From positions 3,319,105-3,383,104 of the forward strand of contig NZ_ABIZ01000001.1 in NCBI RefSeq assembly GCF_000172155.1: a stretch of DNA of 64,000 nucleotides, given 5' to 3'. This document shows, piece by piece, positions 33,301 to 42,580 of this stretch (position 1 is the stretch's first letter; every line of letters begins with the position of its first letter). Under the pieces are notes generated by a model, which saw only the letters and a program-made list of their open reading frames with translations, searched no databases and was not told the DNA's origin. The stretch comes from Verrucomicrobium spinosum DSM 4136 = JCM 18804. Lineage in GTDB: Bacteria > Verrucomicrobiota > Verrucomicrobiia > Verrucomicrobiales > Verrucomicrobiaceae. Position numbers and translations under genes: made by a program.

Positions 33301-34089
33301 ATGAAACTGGTACCCTTTATTGCCGCCATGGCTGGTGGCTTCATGTTATCGACTGCTGCGATGGCTGCCGAGGCCCCTGGGGCGGCTGAGCTGGCATCCA
33401 AGCTGAGTGAGCTACAGCAGGATGGCAATACGTTCATCCGCGTGAAGATGATCGTCAGCTCTCCGGCCAATCCTTCTGATCCCAAGACCACCCTGCAACT
33501 GCAGATCAAGTCACGCCGGAGTGCTGGTCAGACAGATGTACTTTATCAGGTGCTTTTCCCCAAGGATAGAAAAGGCGAGGCAGTGCTCATCAACAGCAGC
33601 GGCAGTGGGGCGACTTTTACTCCTCCGGACAAGGTTCAGTCCTTTGACGCCAGCAAGTTCAAGGATTCCCTGTTTGGGAGCGATCTTTCGGTTGAAGATG
33701 TTTCCGACAACTTCTTTGCCTGGAAGGACCAGACCTTGGCCGGCAGTGAGAACATCGGCAATGTGAGCTGCCAGATCCTTGAATCCAGGCCCAAGGGTGC
33801 CCGTTCCAGCTATGTGCTTGTGAAGTCCTGGATCGACACGAAGCGGATGGTCCCGCTGCGTGTGGAAAAATACGGTGCTGGCAACCAACTGGTGCGCCGC
33901 ATCGACACTTCCGATGTGGCCAACGTGGATGGGCGTAACGTGCTGGCGATGCTGGTGATCCGCCGCCCGGGCCACGCCACGGCGACGGAAATGGACGGTT
34001 CCCGCATCAAACGCGGCGTGTCCTACACCGACGCGGATTTCAGCCCGGAAGGGCTTAAGAACTTGAACGGCCCCAAAGGGGGGGAATAG
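33301..34089 (+). CDS. LolA-like outer-membrane lipoprotein-sorting family protein
   Basis: A 262-residue exported protein. Signal peptide: KLVPFIAAMAGGFMLSTAAMA with cleavage after AMA. The mature part has the LolA-like beta arrangement with TTLQLQIKSRR, VLYQVLFPKDRKGEAVLI, LFGSDLSVEDVSDNFFAW and a C-terminal SWIDTKRMVPLRVEKYG and RPGHATATEM. The DLSVEDVSDNFFAW block with the preceding FGSD is the typical signature of the large LolA-like family (PF17131 type), found beside MacB/LolCDE-type transporters. An ABC ATPase and a permease follow directly (37 nt, then overlap), so the three probably move a lipid or lipoprotein between the inner and outer membranes. The substrate is not known. Confidence 0.85.
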   Translation: MKLVPFIAAMAGGFMLSTAAMAAEAPGAAELASKLSELQQDGNTFIRVKMIVSSPANPSDPKTTLQLQIKSRRSAGQTDVLYQVLFPKDRKGEAVLINSSGSGATFTPPDKVQSFDASKFKDSLFGSDLSVEDVSDNFFAWKDQTLAGSENIGNVSCQILESRPKGARSSYVLVKSWIDTKRMVPLRVEKYGAGNQLVRRIDTSDVANVDGRNVLAMLVIRRPGHATATEMDGSRIKRGVSYTDADFSPEGLKNLNGPKGGE

Positions 34090-34126
34090 TCCATCTCGGG
34101 GTACACAGTGCGTCAAGAAGGGTATC

Positions 34127-34909
34127 ATGAATGAACAACAATCGTCTGGACCATCTGATGCTCCCCGTGTAGCCTCCGGCATGGCTGAAAACGCGCCGTC
34201 GGCATCCACACCATCAGTGTACGAGGCAAGGGGATTAAAAAAAGAGTTCGACGGCGGCAAGGTTGCCGCACTGCGGGGCGTGGACTTGGATGTGAGGGAA
34301 GGGGAATTTGTCGCCGTCACAGGGCCGAGTGGTTGTGGCAAGAGCACGCTCTTGCAAATGCTGGGATCTCTGGCGTTGCCGTCTGACGGCACACTGAAAT
34401 TCCGCGGCCGCTCCATCCCAGAGATGCCAGACCCTGCCCACTATCGCTCCCATGATATCGGCTTTGTCTTTCAAGCGTTCCATCTCCTGCCGACCTTCAC
34501 AGTGCTGGAGAATGTGCAAATCCCCATGTTCGAAGGAGGGCTGACCAGAGCCCAGCGCAAAGCTCGCGCGGTGGAACTGTTGGAATCCGTCGGCCTGGGG
34601 CACAGGCTTACCCACTTTCCGTCTGAGTTGTCGGGTGGGGAGCGTCAGCGCGTCGCCATTGCCCGTGGGCTGGCCAACGGCCCCTCGGTGGTGTTGGCAG
34701 ATGAGCCCACAGGAAACCTGGACAGTGCCAATGCCGACCAAATCCTGGAGCTGCTGCTGAAACTGCACCGTGATCGCAAGGTGACGCTGGTGCTTGTCAC
34801 GCATGATCTGGGCATCGCCGGACTGGCCTCCCGTACTATTCGTATGAAGGACGGTCGGGTTGTTTCCGAGGCTGTGTCATCAACGTCGTCCCTTGCCAAT
34901 CACCCATGA
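34127..34909 (+). CDS. ABC transporter ATPase (LolD/MacB type)
   Basis: A 260-residue ATPase. Walker A GPSGCGKST (about 66-74), Q-loop FVFQAFHLLP, signature LSGGERQRVAIARGLA, Walker B VVLADEPTGNLDS and H-loop LVTHD are all present. The order and the tight DEPTGNLD sequence place it in the LolD/MacB/FtsE group. The first 30 residues are Ser/Pro-rich and unlike the domain; a later start near the VYEARGLKKEF strand is possible, but no other ATG fits better. The stop overlaps the permease start (ATGA). It works with the downstream FtsX-like permease and the upstream LolA-like periplasmic protein. Confidence 0.93.
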   Translation: MNEQQSSGPSDAPRVASGMAENAPSASTPSVYEARGLKKEFDGGKVAALRGVDLDVREGEFVAVTGPSGCGKSTLLQMLGSLALPSDGTLKFRGRSIPEMPDPAHYRSHDIGFVFQAFHLLPTFTVLENVQIPMFEGGLTRAQRKARAVELLESVGLGHRLTHFPSELSGGERQRVAIARGLANGPSVVLADEPTGNLDSANADQILELLLKLHRDRKVTLVLVTHDLGIAGLASRTIRMKDGRVVSEAVSSTSSLANHP

Positions 34910-36021
34910 CCTTCTTCACCATTGTAACTCGCGGATTGATGCGCCGTCCTGTGCGGACGGGGCTTACGCTGGCTGGTATCTCCATCGGCATCGCCGCGGT
35001 GGTGGCGCTGGTGGGCATGGCTTGGGGCTATGAGAAAAGCATCGGCAAGCAGCTCGACGTCATTGGCATTGACATGATCGTCAGCAACATGACGGGCGGG
35101 ATCATGCCCAAGACCTTCGATGCGAGTGTTGAGACCAAGATCGCCCAGCTTCCAAAAATCAAAGAGACGACCTCGTTGCTCATGCAGCTCATCAGTGTGG
35201 AAGACGCGCCCATGATCATGGTGTCTGGCCGCAAATGGGGGGGCTTCACGTGGCACCAGCTCAAGGTGGTGGAAGGACGGATGATCAAGGACGAACATGA
35301 GCCGGCGGTGGTGCTGGGAAGGCTCGCCGCAGAAGTGCTGAAGAAGAAAGTGGGGGACACCGTTCAGCTGGACAGCGACGAACTGAACGTGGTGGGCATT
35401 GTTGATGGTGGCTCCGTGGTGGAAAATGGTGCGATCATCCTCTCCCTGCCTGTCATGCAGAAGGTCACCCTCAATGAGGGCAAAGTGAACTTCATCGACA
35501 TTCGGCTCAAGCCGGGATCGGACAAGGATGCAGTGACTGAGACGGCTGCGGAGATTAAAAAGATCTTCCCCGAGGGGCGTGCAGTGAAGGCCAGCGAAGT
35601 GGTGGGCACGAGCCAGGGCTTCCGCGTGGCGCGGGCCATGAGCTGGAGCACGTCCATCCTTGCCATCGCCGTCGGTATTTTGGGTGTCATGAACACCATG
35701 CTCATGACTGTGTTCGAGCGCACCCACGAGATCGGCATTCTGCTGGCAGTGGGCTGGCGGAGGCAGAGAGTCATGCTCATGGTCCTTTGTGAGTCTGCCT
35801 TGCTGGGTCTCCTGGGCGGGATTCTGGGGGTCATGCTCGGTGCTGCCGGCCTGATGATCATGGAGACTACGCCGGCTATCAAAGGGCTTCTGGAGCCGGA
35901 CCTGAGTCCACGTCTTCTGATCACCTCTGTCATCATTGCCGTGGTGGTCGGGTTGATCAGCGGCCTCTATCCCGCGTGGCGCAGTTCCCGACTGTCTCCT
36001 GCTGTGGCGATCCAGAGCTAG
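34906..36021 (+). CDS. ABC transporter permease (MacB/FtsX-type)
   Basis: A 371-residue permease with the four-helix FtsX/MacB topology. One transmembrane helix is at the N-terminus (about 18-40, GLTLAGISIGIAAVVALVGMAWG). A large periplasmic domain runs to about 245. Three C-terminal helices follow (about 245-270 STSILAIAVGILGVMNTMLM, 285-320 and 343-363). The conserved turn VFERTHEIGILLAVGWRRQRVM is the coupling helix. YPAWRSSRLSPAVAIQS at the C-terminus is the other hallmark. Overlaps the ATPase gene by four bases. Unlike LolC/E it has no partner permease, so it is a homodimer of the MacB kind that extracts or exports substrate mechanically. Confidence 0.92.
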   Translation: MTFFTIVTRGLMRRPVRTGLTLAGISIGIAAVVALVGMAWGYEKSIGKQLDVIGIDMIVSNMTGGIMPKTFDASVETKIAQLPKIKETTSLLMQLISVEDAPMIMVSGRKWGGFTWHQLKVVEGRMIKDEHEPAVVLGRLAAEVLKKKVGDTVQLDSDELNVVGIVDGGSVVENGAIILSLPVMQKVTLNEGKVNFIDIRLKPGSDKDAVTETAAEIKKIFPEGRAVKASEVVGTSQGFRVARAMSWSTSILAIAVGILGVMNTMLMTVFERTHEIGILLAVGWRRQRVMLMVLCESALLGLLGGILGVMLGAAGLMIMETTPAIKGLLEPDLSPRLLITSVIIAVVVGLISGLYPAWRSSRLSPAVAIQS

Positions 36022-36155
36022 CAACGCGATTTTATCGCGAGTGGACCCGCCCGCCGTCGGCGATGGCCCAATTTATTTTTTCACAAGGATCGGTGCAGCA
36101 TTTGCTTATGCGCGATGAGCATCTTGGTCCACTGGCTGTCTAAAGCGTCACTCGC

Positions 36156-37268
36156 ATGAAGAATTTGAAACCGATGGAGGCTGTCGCCGTGTTGTATGCA
36201 ACCGGCCAGGAGGATGTGTCGCGGGCAATCGTGGCGAGCTTGAGCGAGGCCATTTTTGGCGGAACCGGGCTGGAACCTGCGAATCGTGCGAAGCAGTTGC
36301 TTGCCCGCATTTCGTACCGGCTGTTGAAATGGACCACCCGATCTGTGCTGCCGGATGGGGACGGTCAGGAGGGGGCGACGGTTTACCGAAACGTCATTCT
36401 GGACCGTTCGGGTCACCCGTATGCGGCCGCCCTCATGGGCACCACTGACAAGTCAACCCAATGCCTCGTGGAAGGGGGCGATCCAATGAACAGCCAGTAC
36501 ATGATGATCTCGCCCGAGATTCGGCAAAATGCTGGCACATGGGACCGGATCTTCCTCGACTCCGTCCAGGGGAAGGATGTCCGTCTGCGTATGGTTTGGG
36601 AGACGTTGGCAACTTACGAATCCGCCCGAGCCTTGTTGGATGCGGGCAAGAGTGTGCGGCTCAAGGCCGTGGCCGCTGGCACTGGGCTGAGCCTGATTCT
36701 TGTGTATGACCGGCTCATCCGTGATGGTTTTGACCCTGGTCGTCTTGCGGTCTCGATCACTGACCGTGATGCTGTCAACATCGAGAAGGCGAATCGGCTC
36801 ATGGACAAGCTCCAGACTACCAAAGGGCGACAGGCTGTTCAGGAGCGCGGCGGCAGCATCCTGGCCAAACCGGAGGATCTCTTCGAAAAAAGCGCTGGTG
36901 CCGGACTGGAGCCGTACGATGTGGTCACGGCCATCGGCATCCTCGAGTACTTTCACGGTCACACCTACACCACCACGGAACACCACCTGAATCTGACGGT
37001 GCAACCGGAGGCGGCCTCTGCCATTGATCTCGTGCAGCGTCTGGATGAGATGGTGGCTCATCAGGGCAGTCTGGTGGTGAATACGTACCGGCGTAATGCC
37101 GCGACCCAACTCCTCGAGTTGTTTGGCCGACGTTTCGACTATAGGGACCGGGAGAATCTAACCGATCTGATGGCGGCTGCCAATTTTGAACTGACCCGCC
37201 TGGTGGGCTCCGGCCATGTGTACGATGTTGAGGTGTACGGAAAAAAATCTGTGACATTGCCTGCTTAG
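36156..37268 (+). CDS. Class I SAM-dependent methyltransferase-like protein
   Basis: A 370-residue cytoplasmic protein. A Rossmann-type SAM motif is visible at about 167-195 (RLKAVAAGTGLSLILVYDRL with a downstream DRDAVNIEKANR acidic strand end). A later VVTAIGILEYF strand fits the post-motif II position. The first 150 residues are an N-terminal domain I do not recognise, containing PEIRQNAGTWDRIFLDSVQG. The motif G-x-G is AAGTG, close to the class I consensus. No target-recognition domain is evident. It is monocistronic, between the ABC operon and a lipase. It could methylate a lipid or a polyketide, but there is no sequence evidence to choose. Confidence 0.7.
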   Translation: MKNLKPMEAVAVLYATGQEDVSRAIVASLSEAIFGGTGLEPANRAKQLLARISYRLLKWTTRSVLPDGDGQEGATVYRNVILDRSGHPYAAALMGTTDKSTQCLVEGGDPMNSQYMMISPEIRQNAGTWDRIFLDSVQGKDVRLRMVWETLATYESARALLDAGKSVRLKAVAAGTGLSLILVYDRLIRDGFDPGRLAVSITDRDAVNIEKANRLMDKLQTTKGRQAVQERGGSILAKPEDLFEKSAGAGLEPYDVVTAIGILEYFHGHTYTTTEHHLNLTVQPEAASAIDLVQRLDEMVAHQGSLVVNTYRRNAATQLLELFGRRFDYRDRENLTDLMAAANFELTRLVGSGHVYDVEVYGKKSVTLPA

Positions 37269-37331
37269 CGGGGGTGGGATGACAAGGTCCGCTTGACGGA
37301 CGCCCCATTTGGCATTTACAGGCGGGCGATC

Positions 37332-39083
37332 ATGCGCCTGCCGTCCACATTCTGTGCTGCTGTACTTTGGATTGTCACTGTGTGTGTGACCGGGTGCTCA
37401 GGGTACTCGTCCGTACGCGTGAAGCGCCCCAAAGCCAAGGCGGAGAGCCTCTCCGGTGCGGTACTCAAGAAAGCACTGGGAGATCCGCGAAAGGATCCTG
37501 AACTACAGATTGGCCGGCTTCTGAATGCCGCTTCACTGGCTTCTGACAAGCTGCGTCGCAATCCAAAAAACGATCAGGCCCGGCGCGACTATAATTTCGC
37601 CATTGGCCGCATCTTTGAGGTCCTTCATGAATCGGGGCTGGAGCCCTGGAAGATGCCGCTCAAATGCCCTGGAAAAGACGGGCAGTGGACCTTTGTCGTA
37701 AAGTCAGATGGTGATCCAACGCACGATCCCTCCCTCTTCCGCATTCTACCGGCGGACAGGTTTGAATTCAGTGGCAGTCTCGTGAAGCAGCGTACGGTGA
37801 AGCAGGGGATCGGGGCACCCATGGTGGCTTCGAGCAAGCCCGGGTTGGATTTCACGAAGAAGGACCGCTTCATCATGGGGCAGAACGTGTACTACGGTCT
37901 CACCGTGCTGATCAGGTTCGACGGGCAGCGCTGCACGGCGGTGTCCTATGACCCGCTACAGGTGGAGAACGTGCAGCTTTCCGGACACAGTTTCCCGCTG
38001 GCTGCCGACTTCACCGCCCCCCTCGGTCTTGCTCTCGCAGAGCTCAAACCCCGGCGGACGGAACTGGAACGAATGTTCAAACCCGATCAGTACGCGGGGA
38101 CAAGCCGTCTTGCCAGACTGCAACCCTACGAGGCACACAAGATCCCGATCCTGTGCATCCATGGCCTGGGGGACTCCCAGGCCACTTGGGCACCCATGAT
38201 TGAGACCTTGCGTGGCGACCCGGTCATCCGCCAGCATTACCAGTTCTGGTTTTATACGTATCCTACCGGATTCCCGTACCCGCTCATGGCTGCGGATCTT
38301 CGCAAGGAACTGGATGACATGGCGGCCCGTTACCCGGGACACAAGAAGTTTGTCGCCATTGGGCACAGCATGGGTGGCATGATTGCTCGTGAATTGATCA
38401 CAGATAGCGGCATGAAGCTGTGGAACGCCTATTTTGATGTGCCGCCAGATCAGCTCAATGTCTCGCCCCAGGCCCGGCAGATTCTGGAGGGAACCTTGAT
38501 CTTCAACCACCGGAGCGACATCTCCAGAGTCATCTTTGCTTCCGCATCTTTGGGCGGGAGTGATGTGGCGGTGGGCTTTTTGGGCAGGCTGGGCAAGAAA
38601 ATCATTGGAAGCAGCACAGCGATTCTAGGGGATATGGATGACACCATGAAGGCAGTGACTTCTGCCAAGCCGGCCAAGACCGGTGAACCCATCCTGGCGA
38701 TGCCCAACAGCCTGGATGCGCTGGATCCTGACAACCGTTTCCTGACGACGATCAACAACATCCCTCCGACACCAGGTATCCCGTATCACTCCATTATTGC
38801 CGATCGTGGAAAGGGAGGCAACTTGGACAAAACAAAGCCAGTGAGCACAGACGGCCTGGTGCCTTATTGGAGCAGCCACATCGATGGTGCCCAAAGCGAG
38901 CTGATCGTCCCCAGCGGGCACTGGTCGAATCAAAACCCGCAAGCGATTGCCGAAGTCCGTCGGATCCTGCTGGCTCATATTGGCAGAAAAGCCAAGCCGG
39001 TGGCCCCCTCTGCCCCGGCGCCACAGAATCTTAACACGAATGAACTGCAGCTGCCTGCGGGGGCACCTCGGATCTTGGATTGA
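37332..39083 (+). CDS. Lipoprotein alpha/beta-hydrolase (lipase-like), copy 1
   Basis: A 583-residue lipoprotein hydrolase. Start at ATG 37332 gives a signal with hydrophobic core AAVLWIVTVCVTG and lipobox VTGC. A helical N-terminal domain of about 230 residues has a PKNDQARRDYNFAIGRIF block. The hydrolase domain starts around YEAHKIPILCIHGLGDSQATW (HG oxyanion region). The lipase box is FVAIGHSMGGMIARELI with Ser346 as nucleophile. SHIDGAQSELIVPSGHWSNQNPQAIAEVRRIL supplies the likely catalytic histidine. A near-full-length paralogue lies at 56377-58044 on the other strand. Phospholipase or depolymerase activity at the envelope is plausible; the substrate is unknown. Confidence 0.85.
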   Translation: MRLPSTFCAAVLWIVTVCVTGCSGYSSVRVKRPKAKAESLSGAVLKKALGDPRKDPELQIGRLLNAASLASDKLRRNPKNDQARRDYNFAIGRIFEVLHESGLEPWKMPLKCPGKDGQWTFVVKSDGDPTHDPSLFRILPADRFEFSGSLVKQRTVKQGIGAPMVASSKPGLDFTKKDRFIMGQNVYYGLTVLIRFDGQRCTAVSYDPLQVENVQLSGHSFPLAADFTAPLGLALAELKPRRTELERMFKPDQYAGTSRLARLQPYEAHKIPILCIHGLGDSQATWAPMIETLRGDPVIRQHYQFWFYTYPTGFPYPLMAADLRKELDDMAARYPGHKKFVAIGHSMGGMIARELITDSGMKLWNAYFDVPPDQLNVSPQARQILEGTLIFNHRSDISRVIFASASLGGSDVAVGFLGRLGKKIIGSSTAILGDMDDTMKAVTSAKPAKTGEPILAMPNSLDALDPDNRFLTTINNIPPTPGIPYHSIIADRGKGGNLDKTKPVSTDGLVPYWSSHIDGAQSELIVPSGHWSNQNPQAIAEVRRILLAHIGRKAKPVAPSAPAPQNLNTNELQLPAGAPRILD

Positions 39084-39311
39084 GGTGGAGCGGGCCAGTT
39101 TGCATTGCACCCGCCATGTTGGGGGTGTAGCTGACTTGGGCCTTGGATTCTGCCGCGCCTCACGGCCTTGAAGCATTGCCACGTCCCGAGGACATTCCTC
39201 CGGCTGAAGGCAACCGAGTCGGTCTCCCTGCAAACCGGGGTGTCAAATGGGTGATGTGCAGTGGGTAAATAAAGTATCGGTGGTGCGTAATGGGCAGGCG
39301 GAAGCCCGCCG

Positions 39312-39845
39312 CTAGTCCGCAGGCCACCATTTCCTTAAACCACCCTCCTTCCCCAGTACGGGATCAAAGTCAGGCACTGGCACTTGCTTCACCCTTTCCA
39401 GAGCTTGAGGTCGCTGGCAAAGTTCTCCCGTGAGGATGTCGCACTTCATGCCATTCGGATACGCGCCCACCACGCTGAAGTCGTGACTGTGCTCAATGCA
39501 CATGTGACCCACACCGGCAGGGATGATGATGACGTCTCCGGCCTGCACTAGAGTTTCGTGGCCGGTGGAGCCGCCGAGTTTTAGGGTGGCGGAGCCACGG
39601 TACACGCCCAGCACCTCATGCGTGTTGCTGTGATAGTGATGGTAGGGGTACACGCCGTTTCTCCACGAACCAGACCACTGATTGATTGCGAACTGCTCTT
39701 CAAACACTTTCGCCAGATCCTGCCCGGCATTGGCTGCCAGCCGCACGACATCCCGGTAAAGCAGGAGGGGCAGTGGACTGTTGGGGATGAGTCCGTCGTC
39801 ATCAAATGTGAAAGTCTCGGAAGATGATGGGGAAAGTGCGGGCAT
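39312..39845 (-). CDS. Cupin-domain protein
   Basis: A 177-residue single-domain cupin. The first cupin motif reads GVYPYHHYHSNTHEVLGVYRGSATLKLGG, with His residues and Glu for the metal. The second reads GDVIIIPAGVGHMCIEHSHDFSVVGAYPNG. Both are well placed. Metal-binding residues (H-x-H...E and the motif 2 H) are intact. No signal peptide. Members include dioxygenases and sugar epimerases, and this one resembles small uncharacterised cupins. It lies 66 nt past the TonB receptor stop on the same strand and could be cotranscribed with it. Confidence 0.85.
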   Translation of the reverse strand: MPALSPSSSETFTFDDDGLIPNSPLPLLLYRDVVRLAANAGQDLAKVFEEQFAINQWSGSWRNGVYPYHHYHSNTHEVLGVYRGSATLKLGGSTGHETLVQAGDVIIIPAGVGHMCIEHSHDFSVVGAYPNGMKCDILTGELCQRPQALERVKQVPVPDFDPVLGKEGGLRKWWPAD

Positions 39846-39911
39846 GGTGCGGGGGGGGGCGGCGAAGGGCTTTCGCGGGTGAATCGTACTTGGAGAGGCG
39901 GCCGGGTGGCT

Positions 39912-42005
39912 TCAAAAAGCCCATGAAACTCTCACCCCGGCCCAGCGGGGAGCCCCAACACTCACCAAGCCGTCCCCGGAGCGGCCGGTTACCAACTTTT
40001 CATCAAAGACGTTTTCCATCACCACGGACACGCGCAGTTGGGGGCTGATCTGGAAGCTGACGGAGGCATCCCACATGAGGTAGGAGTCCAGCACCAGCGT
40101 ATTGAGATCGTCCTCGAACTGCTCACTGCCATATCGGGCCTGGAGGAGTGCCTGCCAGCCTTCCACAGGACGCCAGGTGATACCGCTGGTGAGGACGTGG
40201 GGTGGGGCTTGGGCGAGCTCTCGGCCGTCCAAACCGGCGGATCGTGCCTTCACCTCAGTAGCGGTGTACTGGTATCCTGCATGGATCTCCAGCCAGGAAG
40301 TCGGCTTCCAGCTAGCCTGCATTTCCACGCCGGTGGAGATTACGGAGGACACATTTTGCCGCTGGCGGTACACCCCGCCATCCGGCACCACCGTGCCGTC
40401 CGCGGCAGTGCCGGGGCCTTCCAAGACGGTGACGTTGGCCACGGCATCATGCAGTTCGTTCCAGAAGATTGTAGCTCCCAGGTGCCAGGCCTTGTCGGGG
40501 TCCCATGTCACGCCCGCCTCTACGCCCGTGAGACGCTCAGGTTCCAGTCCGGCATTGCCCACGGTGATGTCATTGCGCACTCGGAAGGGGCGGTAGAGCT
40601 CATTCAAAGTAGGGATACGGAAGCCGGTGTAGGCGGAACCCCTCAGGATGAGTCCCTCAGTCACCGTGTGGGCCAGGCCCACACGGCCGTTGGCCACGAC
40701 ACCCTCACGATCCGGGAAGTCCACATCCAGAAGTGGTATCCCGGTGGCGATGACGCTTTCCGTGCGATGCCCGGAAGAGAGCCGCCAGTAATCCGCACGC
40801 CCTCCGAGGGTGACCGCCCAGTCGTCAGGGAGCTGCCATGTCTGCTCGGCAAAGAAGCCCTGCAGCCACTGCTCACCGCCGGCTGCGCGGTGGTTCAGGA
40901 AACGACCCGTGTCAAAGCGGAAGCGTTCACGCGTTTCACCCTCGATCCAGCGCCCGTCCATCCCGATGATCAGCCGTGAGCCCTCCTCTGTGACAGGCAG
41001 GGGGATGCCGCCTGCCCAGGTGGCGGTGAGGCTGTAGCCGAGGGACTGCGCGGGGACCTTGTACTGGTCCAGTGCTGGAGTCTCTGCCGTGCGCTCCGCA
41101 TTCACAGAGCTGAAGGTGCTGGCGAACTCGCGGTCCTGATAGTAGAGAAGGCCCTCCCACCGGAATTCACCGGCTGGTCCCCGCAATCCGAGGCTGAGGT
41201 CCAGGGCCTTGGATCGGTTTCCTGTGAAGGAGGTGCCGTTGCTGCGGTTTTCCTCGAACCAGGCACCCCGTAGCGTCACCTCCGTTCCGGAGGCCAGGGT
41301 GGTGGCGATGCCCGACTCGGCGAGGAAGGAGCGCGAATCTGCGTGGATGTCCACCGGCCCCCGCTGACCCGCCTGCACCACAGGGTAGCCGTCTGTGGAC
41401 TGCTCATGCAGGGTGGTGGTGATGCGGAACCGGTCTGCCTCCACTTGGGAGAGCAAGGTGGCCTCATGGGTCTGTCTGTCGCCTGTCTGCAGATTGATTG
41501 CCACATGCTCCGGCTGATGACGGGTGAGGTAGAGTGTGCCTCCCAGGGCGTTGTTGCCGAAAAGGCCGGCTCCGCCGCCTTGCTCCACCTGCACCGTGCC
41601 CAGCAAAGCAGGAGGGAGGCGGTTCCAGTAAACCCACCCACCGAAGGGATCATTCTGCGGCACACCGTCCAGCAAGACCAGTGTGCGGCCTGCTCCGTTA
41701 GGCCCCAGATTTCGCAGACTCGGACCCTGTGTGGTGGGATTGGCCGCCTCGCTGCTGGTCCGCCGGAAAAGACTAAATCCCGGCACAGCCGTCTTCAGCA
41801 CCTCATCCAGCGTGCTCTGGGGCAGGTCCTGCACTTCCTGCCGGGTGAGGGACGTGACGCCGAATGCACTTTGAGCAATGGAATCCGCGGGGTAGCGGGA
41901 GGAAACAACCTCCACAGGGGGCAGCTCCTCGAGTGCCTGGGCGCGGGCAACTGCGGGGAGTGCCGCGCAGAGCAGGGCGAAGCGGGTGAGGGGGCGGAGA
42001 GGCAT
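39912..42005 (-). CDS. TonB-dependent outer-membrane receptor
   Basis: A 697-residue receptor. I start at the ATG at 42005 because it yields the signal peptide MPLRPLTRFALLCAALPAVA with cleavage after ARA. The longer ORF to 42203 looks non-coding upstream. A TonB-box-like EELPPVEVVSSRY is followed by the plug domain: LPQSTLDEVLKTAVPGFSLFRRT, SLRNLGPNGAGRTLVLLDGVPQND, VEQGGGAGLFGNNALGG. The 22-strand barrel ends with the aromatic C-terminus VRVSWAF. The plug resembles BtuB/Cir-type receptors of siderophores or vitamin B12. No adjacent ABC transporter identifies the ligand. I looked for, and did not find, a convincing cobalamin riboswitch in the 180 bp upstream. Confidence 0.92.
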   Translation of the reverse strand: MPLRPLTRFALLCAALPAVARAQALEELPPVEVVSSRYPADSIAQSAFGVTSLTRQEVQDLPQSTLDEVLKTAVPGFSLFRRTSSEAANPTTQGPSLRNLGPNGAGRTLVLLDGVPQNDPFGGWVYWNRLPPALLGTVQVEQGGGAGLFGNNALGGTLYLTRHQPEHVAINLQTGDRQTHEATLLSQVEADRFRITTTLHEQSTDGYPVVQAGQRGPVDIHADSRSFLAESGIATTLASGTEVTLRGAWFEENRSNGTSFTGNRSKALDLSLGLRGPAGEFRWEGLLYYQDREFASTFSSVNAERTAETPALDQYKVPAQSLGYSLTATWAGGIPLPVTEEGSRLIIGMDGRWIEGETRERFRFDTGRFLNHRAAGGEQWLQGFFAEQTWQLPDDWAVTLGGRADYWRLSSGHRTESVIATGIPLLDVDFPDREGVVANGRVGLAHTVTEGLILRGSAYTGFRIPTLNELYRPFRVRNDITVGNAGLEPERLTGVEAGVTWDPDKAWHLGATIFWNELHDAVANVTVLEGPGTAADGTVVPDGGVYRQRQNVSSVISTGVEMQASWKPTSWLEIHAGYQYTATEVKARSAGLDGRELAQAPPHVLTSGITWRPVEGWQALLQARYGSEQFEDDLNTLVLDSYLMWDASVSFQISPQLRVSVVMENVFDEKLVTGRSGDGLVSVGAPRWAGVRVSWAF

Positions 42006-42184
42006 GGATGGGAGGACTGCAACTAAACGGTGGCAGGAGGCTGCGTCCCGCAAAGAGAATCGCGTCCCACGGACATCCTGTTCACGAGTAGCCTGAGCGG
42101 GGCGAGGGGCAAATGAAGTTGCGATTTGTGTCACAGACGTCCAGACTGCGAAGTTCTCTCCCAACCCCTGACAGACCCCAAACC

Positions 42185-42580
42185 ATGAGTGATCGCAACG
42201 CAAAGTCGGAATATCTCGTACTCTCCCGCGGTCAGTGGGACAAGTCTCTCTCCAAGGAGCAGATTCAGACGGCCATCGACTCTTTCTACATGTGGATCGA
42301 GGGCATGATCGACGAAGGTAAAATGAAACCGGGGCAGCGCCTTGCGGTGGGAGGCAAGACGGTGGGAGCCAGAGGAGTGATTGTGGACGGGCCTTTTGGC
42401 GAATCCAAGGAGGTGATCGGGGGTTACTGGTTCATCATTGCGGACAGCCTTGAAGAAGCGGCCGAGTACATCGCAGGCAACCCCTGCATCCAGTGCGGGC
42501 TCTTTTTCGAGTTGCGGCCACTGGAACTGGAGCGAGCCAGTGCCTATGCTGAAAGCAATGAAACCCCACTGGACGCGTAG
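42185..42580 (+). CDS. YCII-related (DGPF-domain) protein
   Basis: A 131-residue protein starting at ATG 42185. The motif VDGPFGESKEVIGGYWFIIADSLEEAAEYIAGNPC matches the DGPF/YCII-like family, whose members often accompany extracytoplasmic-function sigma factors. The His of the YCII fold is not obvious. In many genomes such genes sit beside an ECF sigma factor, but none is seen here. The function of the fold is unknown. Divergent from the TonB receptor, sharing the 180-bp intergenic region. Confidence 0.85.
   Translation: MSDRNAKSEYLVLSRGQWDKSLSKEQIQTAIDSFYMWIEGMIDEGKMKPGQRLAVGGKTVGARGVIVDGPFGESKEVIGGYWFIIADSLEEAAEYIAGNPCIQCGLFFELRPLELERASAYAESNETPLDA

Noticed and set aside
42006-42184. Possible cobalamin riboswitch upstream of the TonB receptor
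   Set aside because: A CCTGCC-like stretch exists on the minus strand, but the conserved B12 box and pseudoknot elements are not found.
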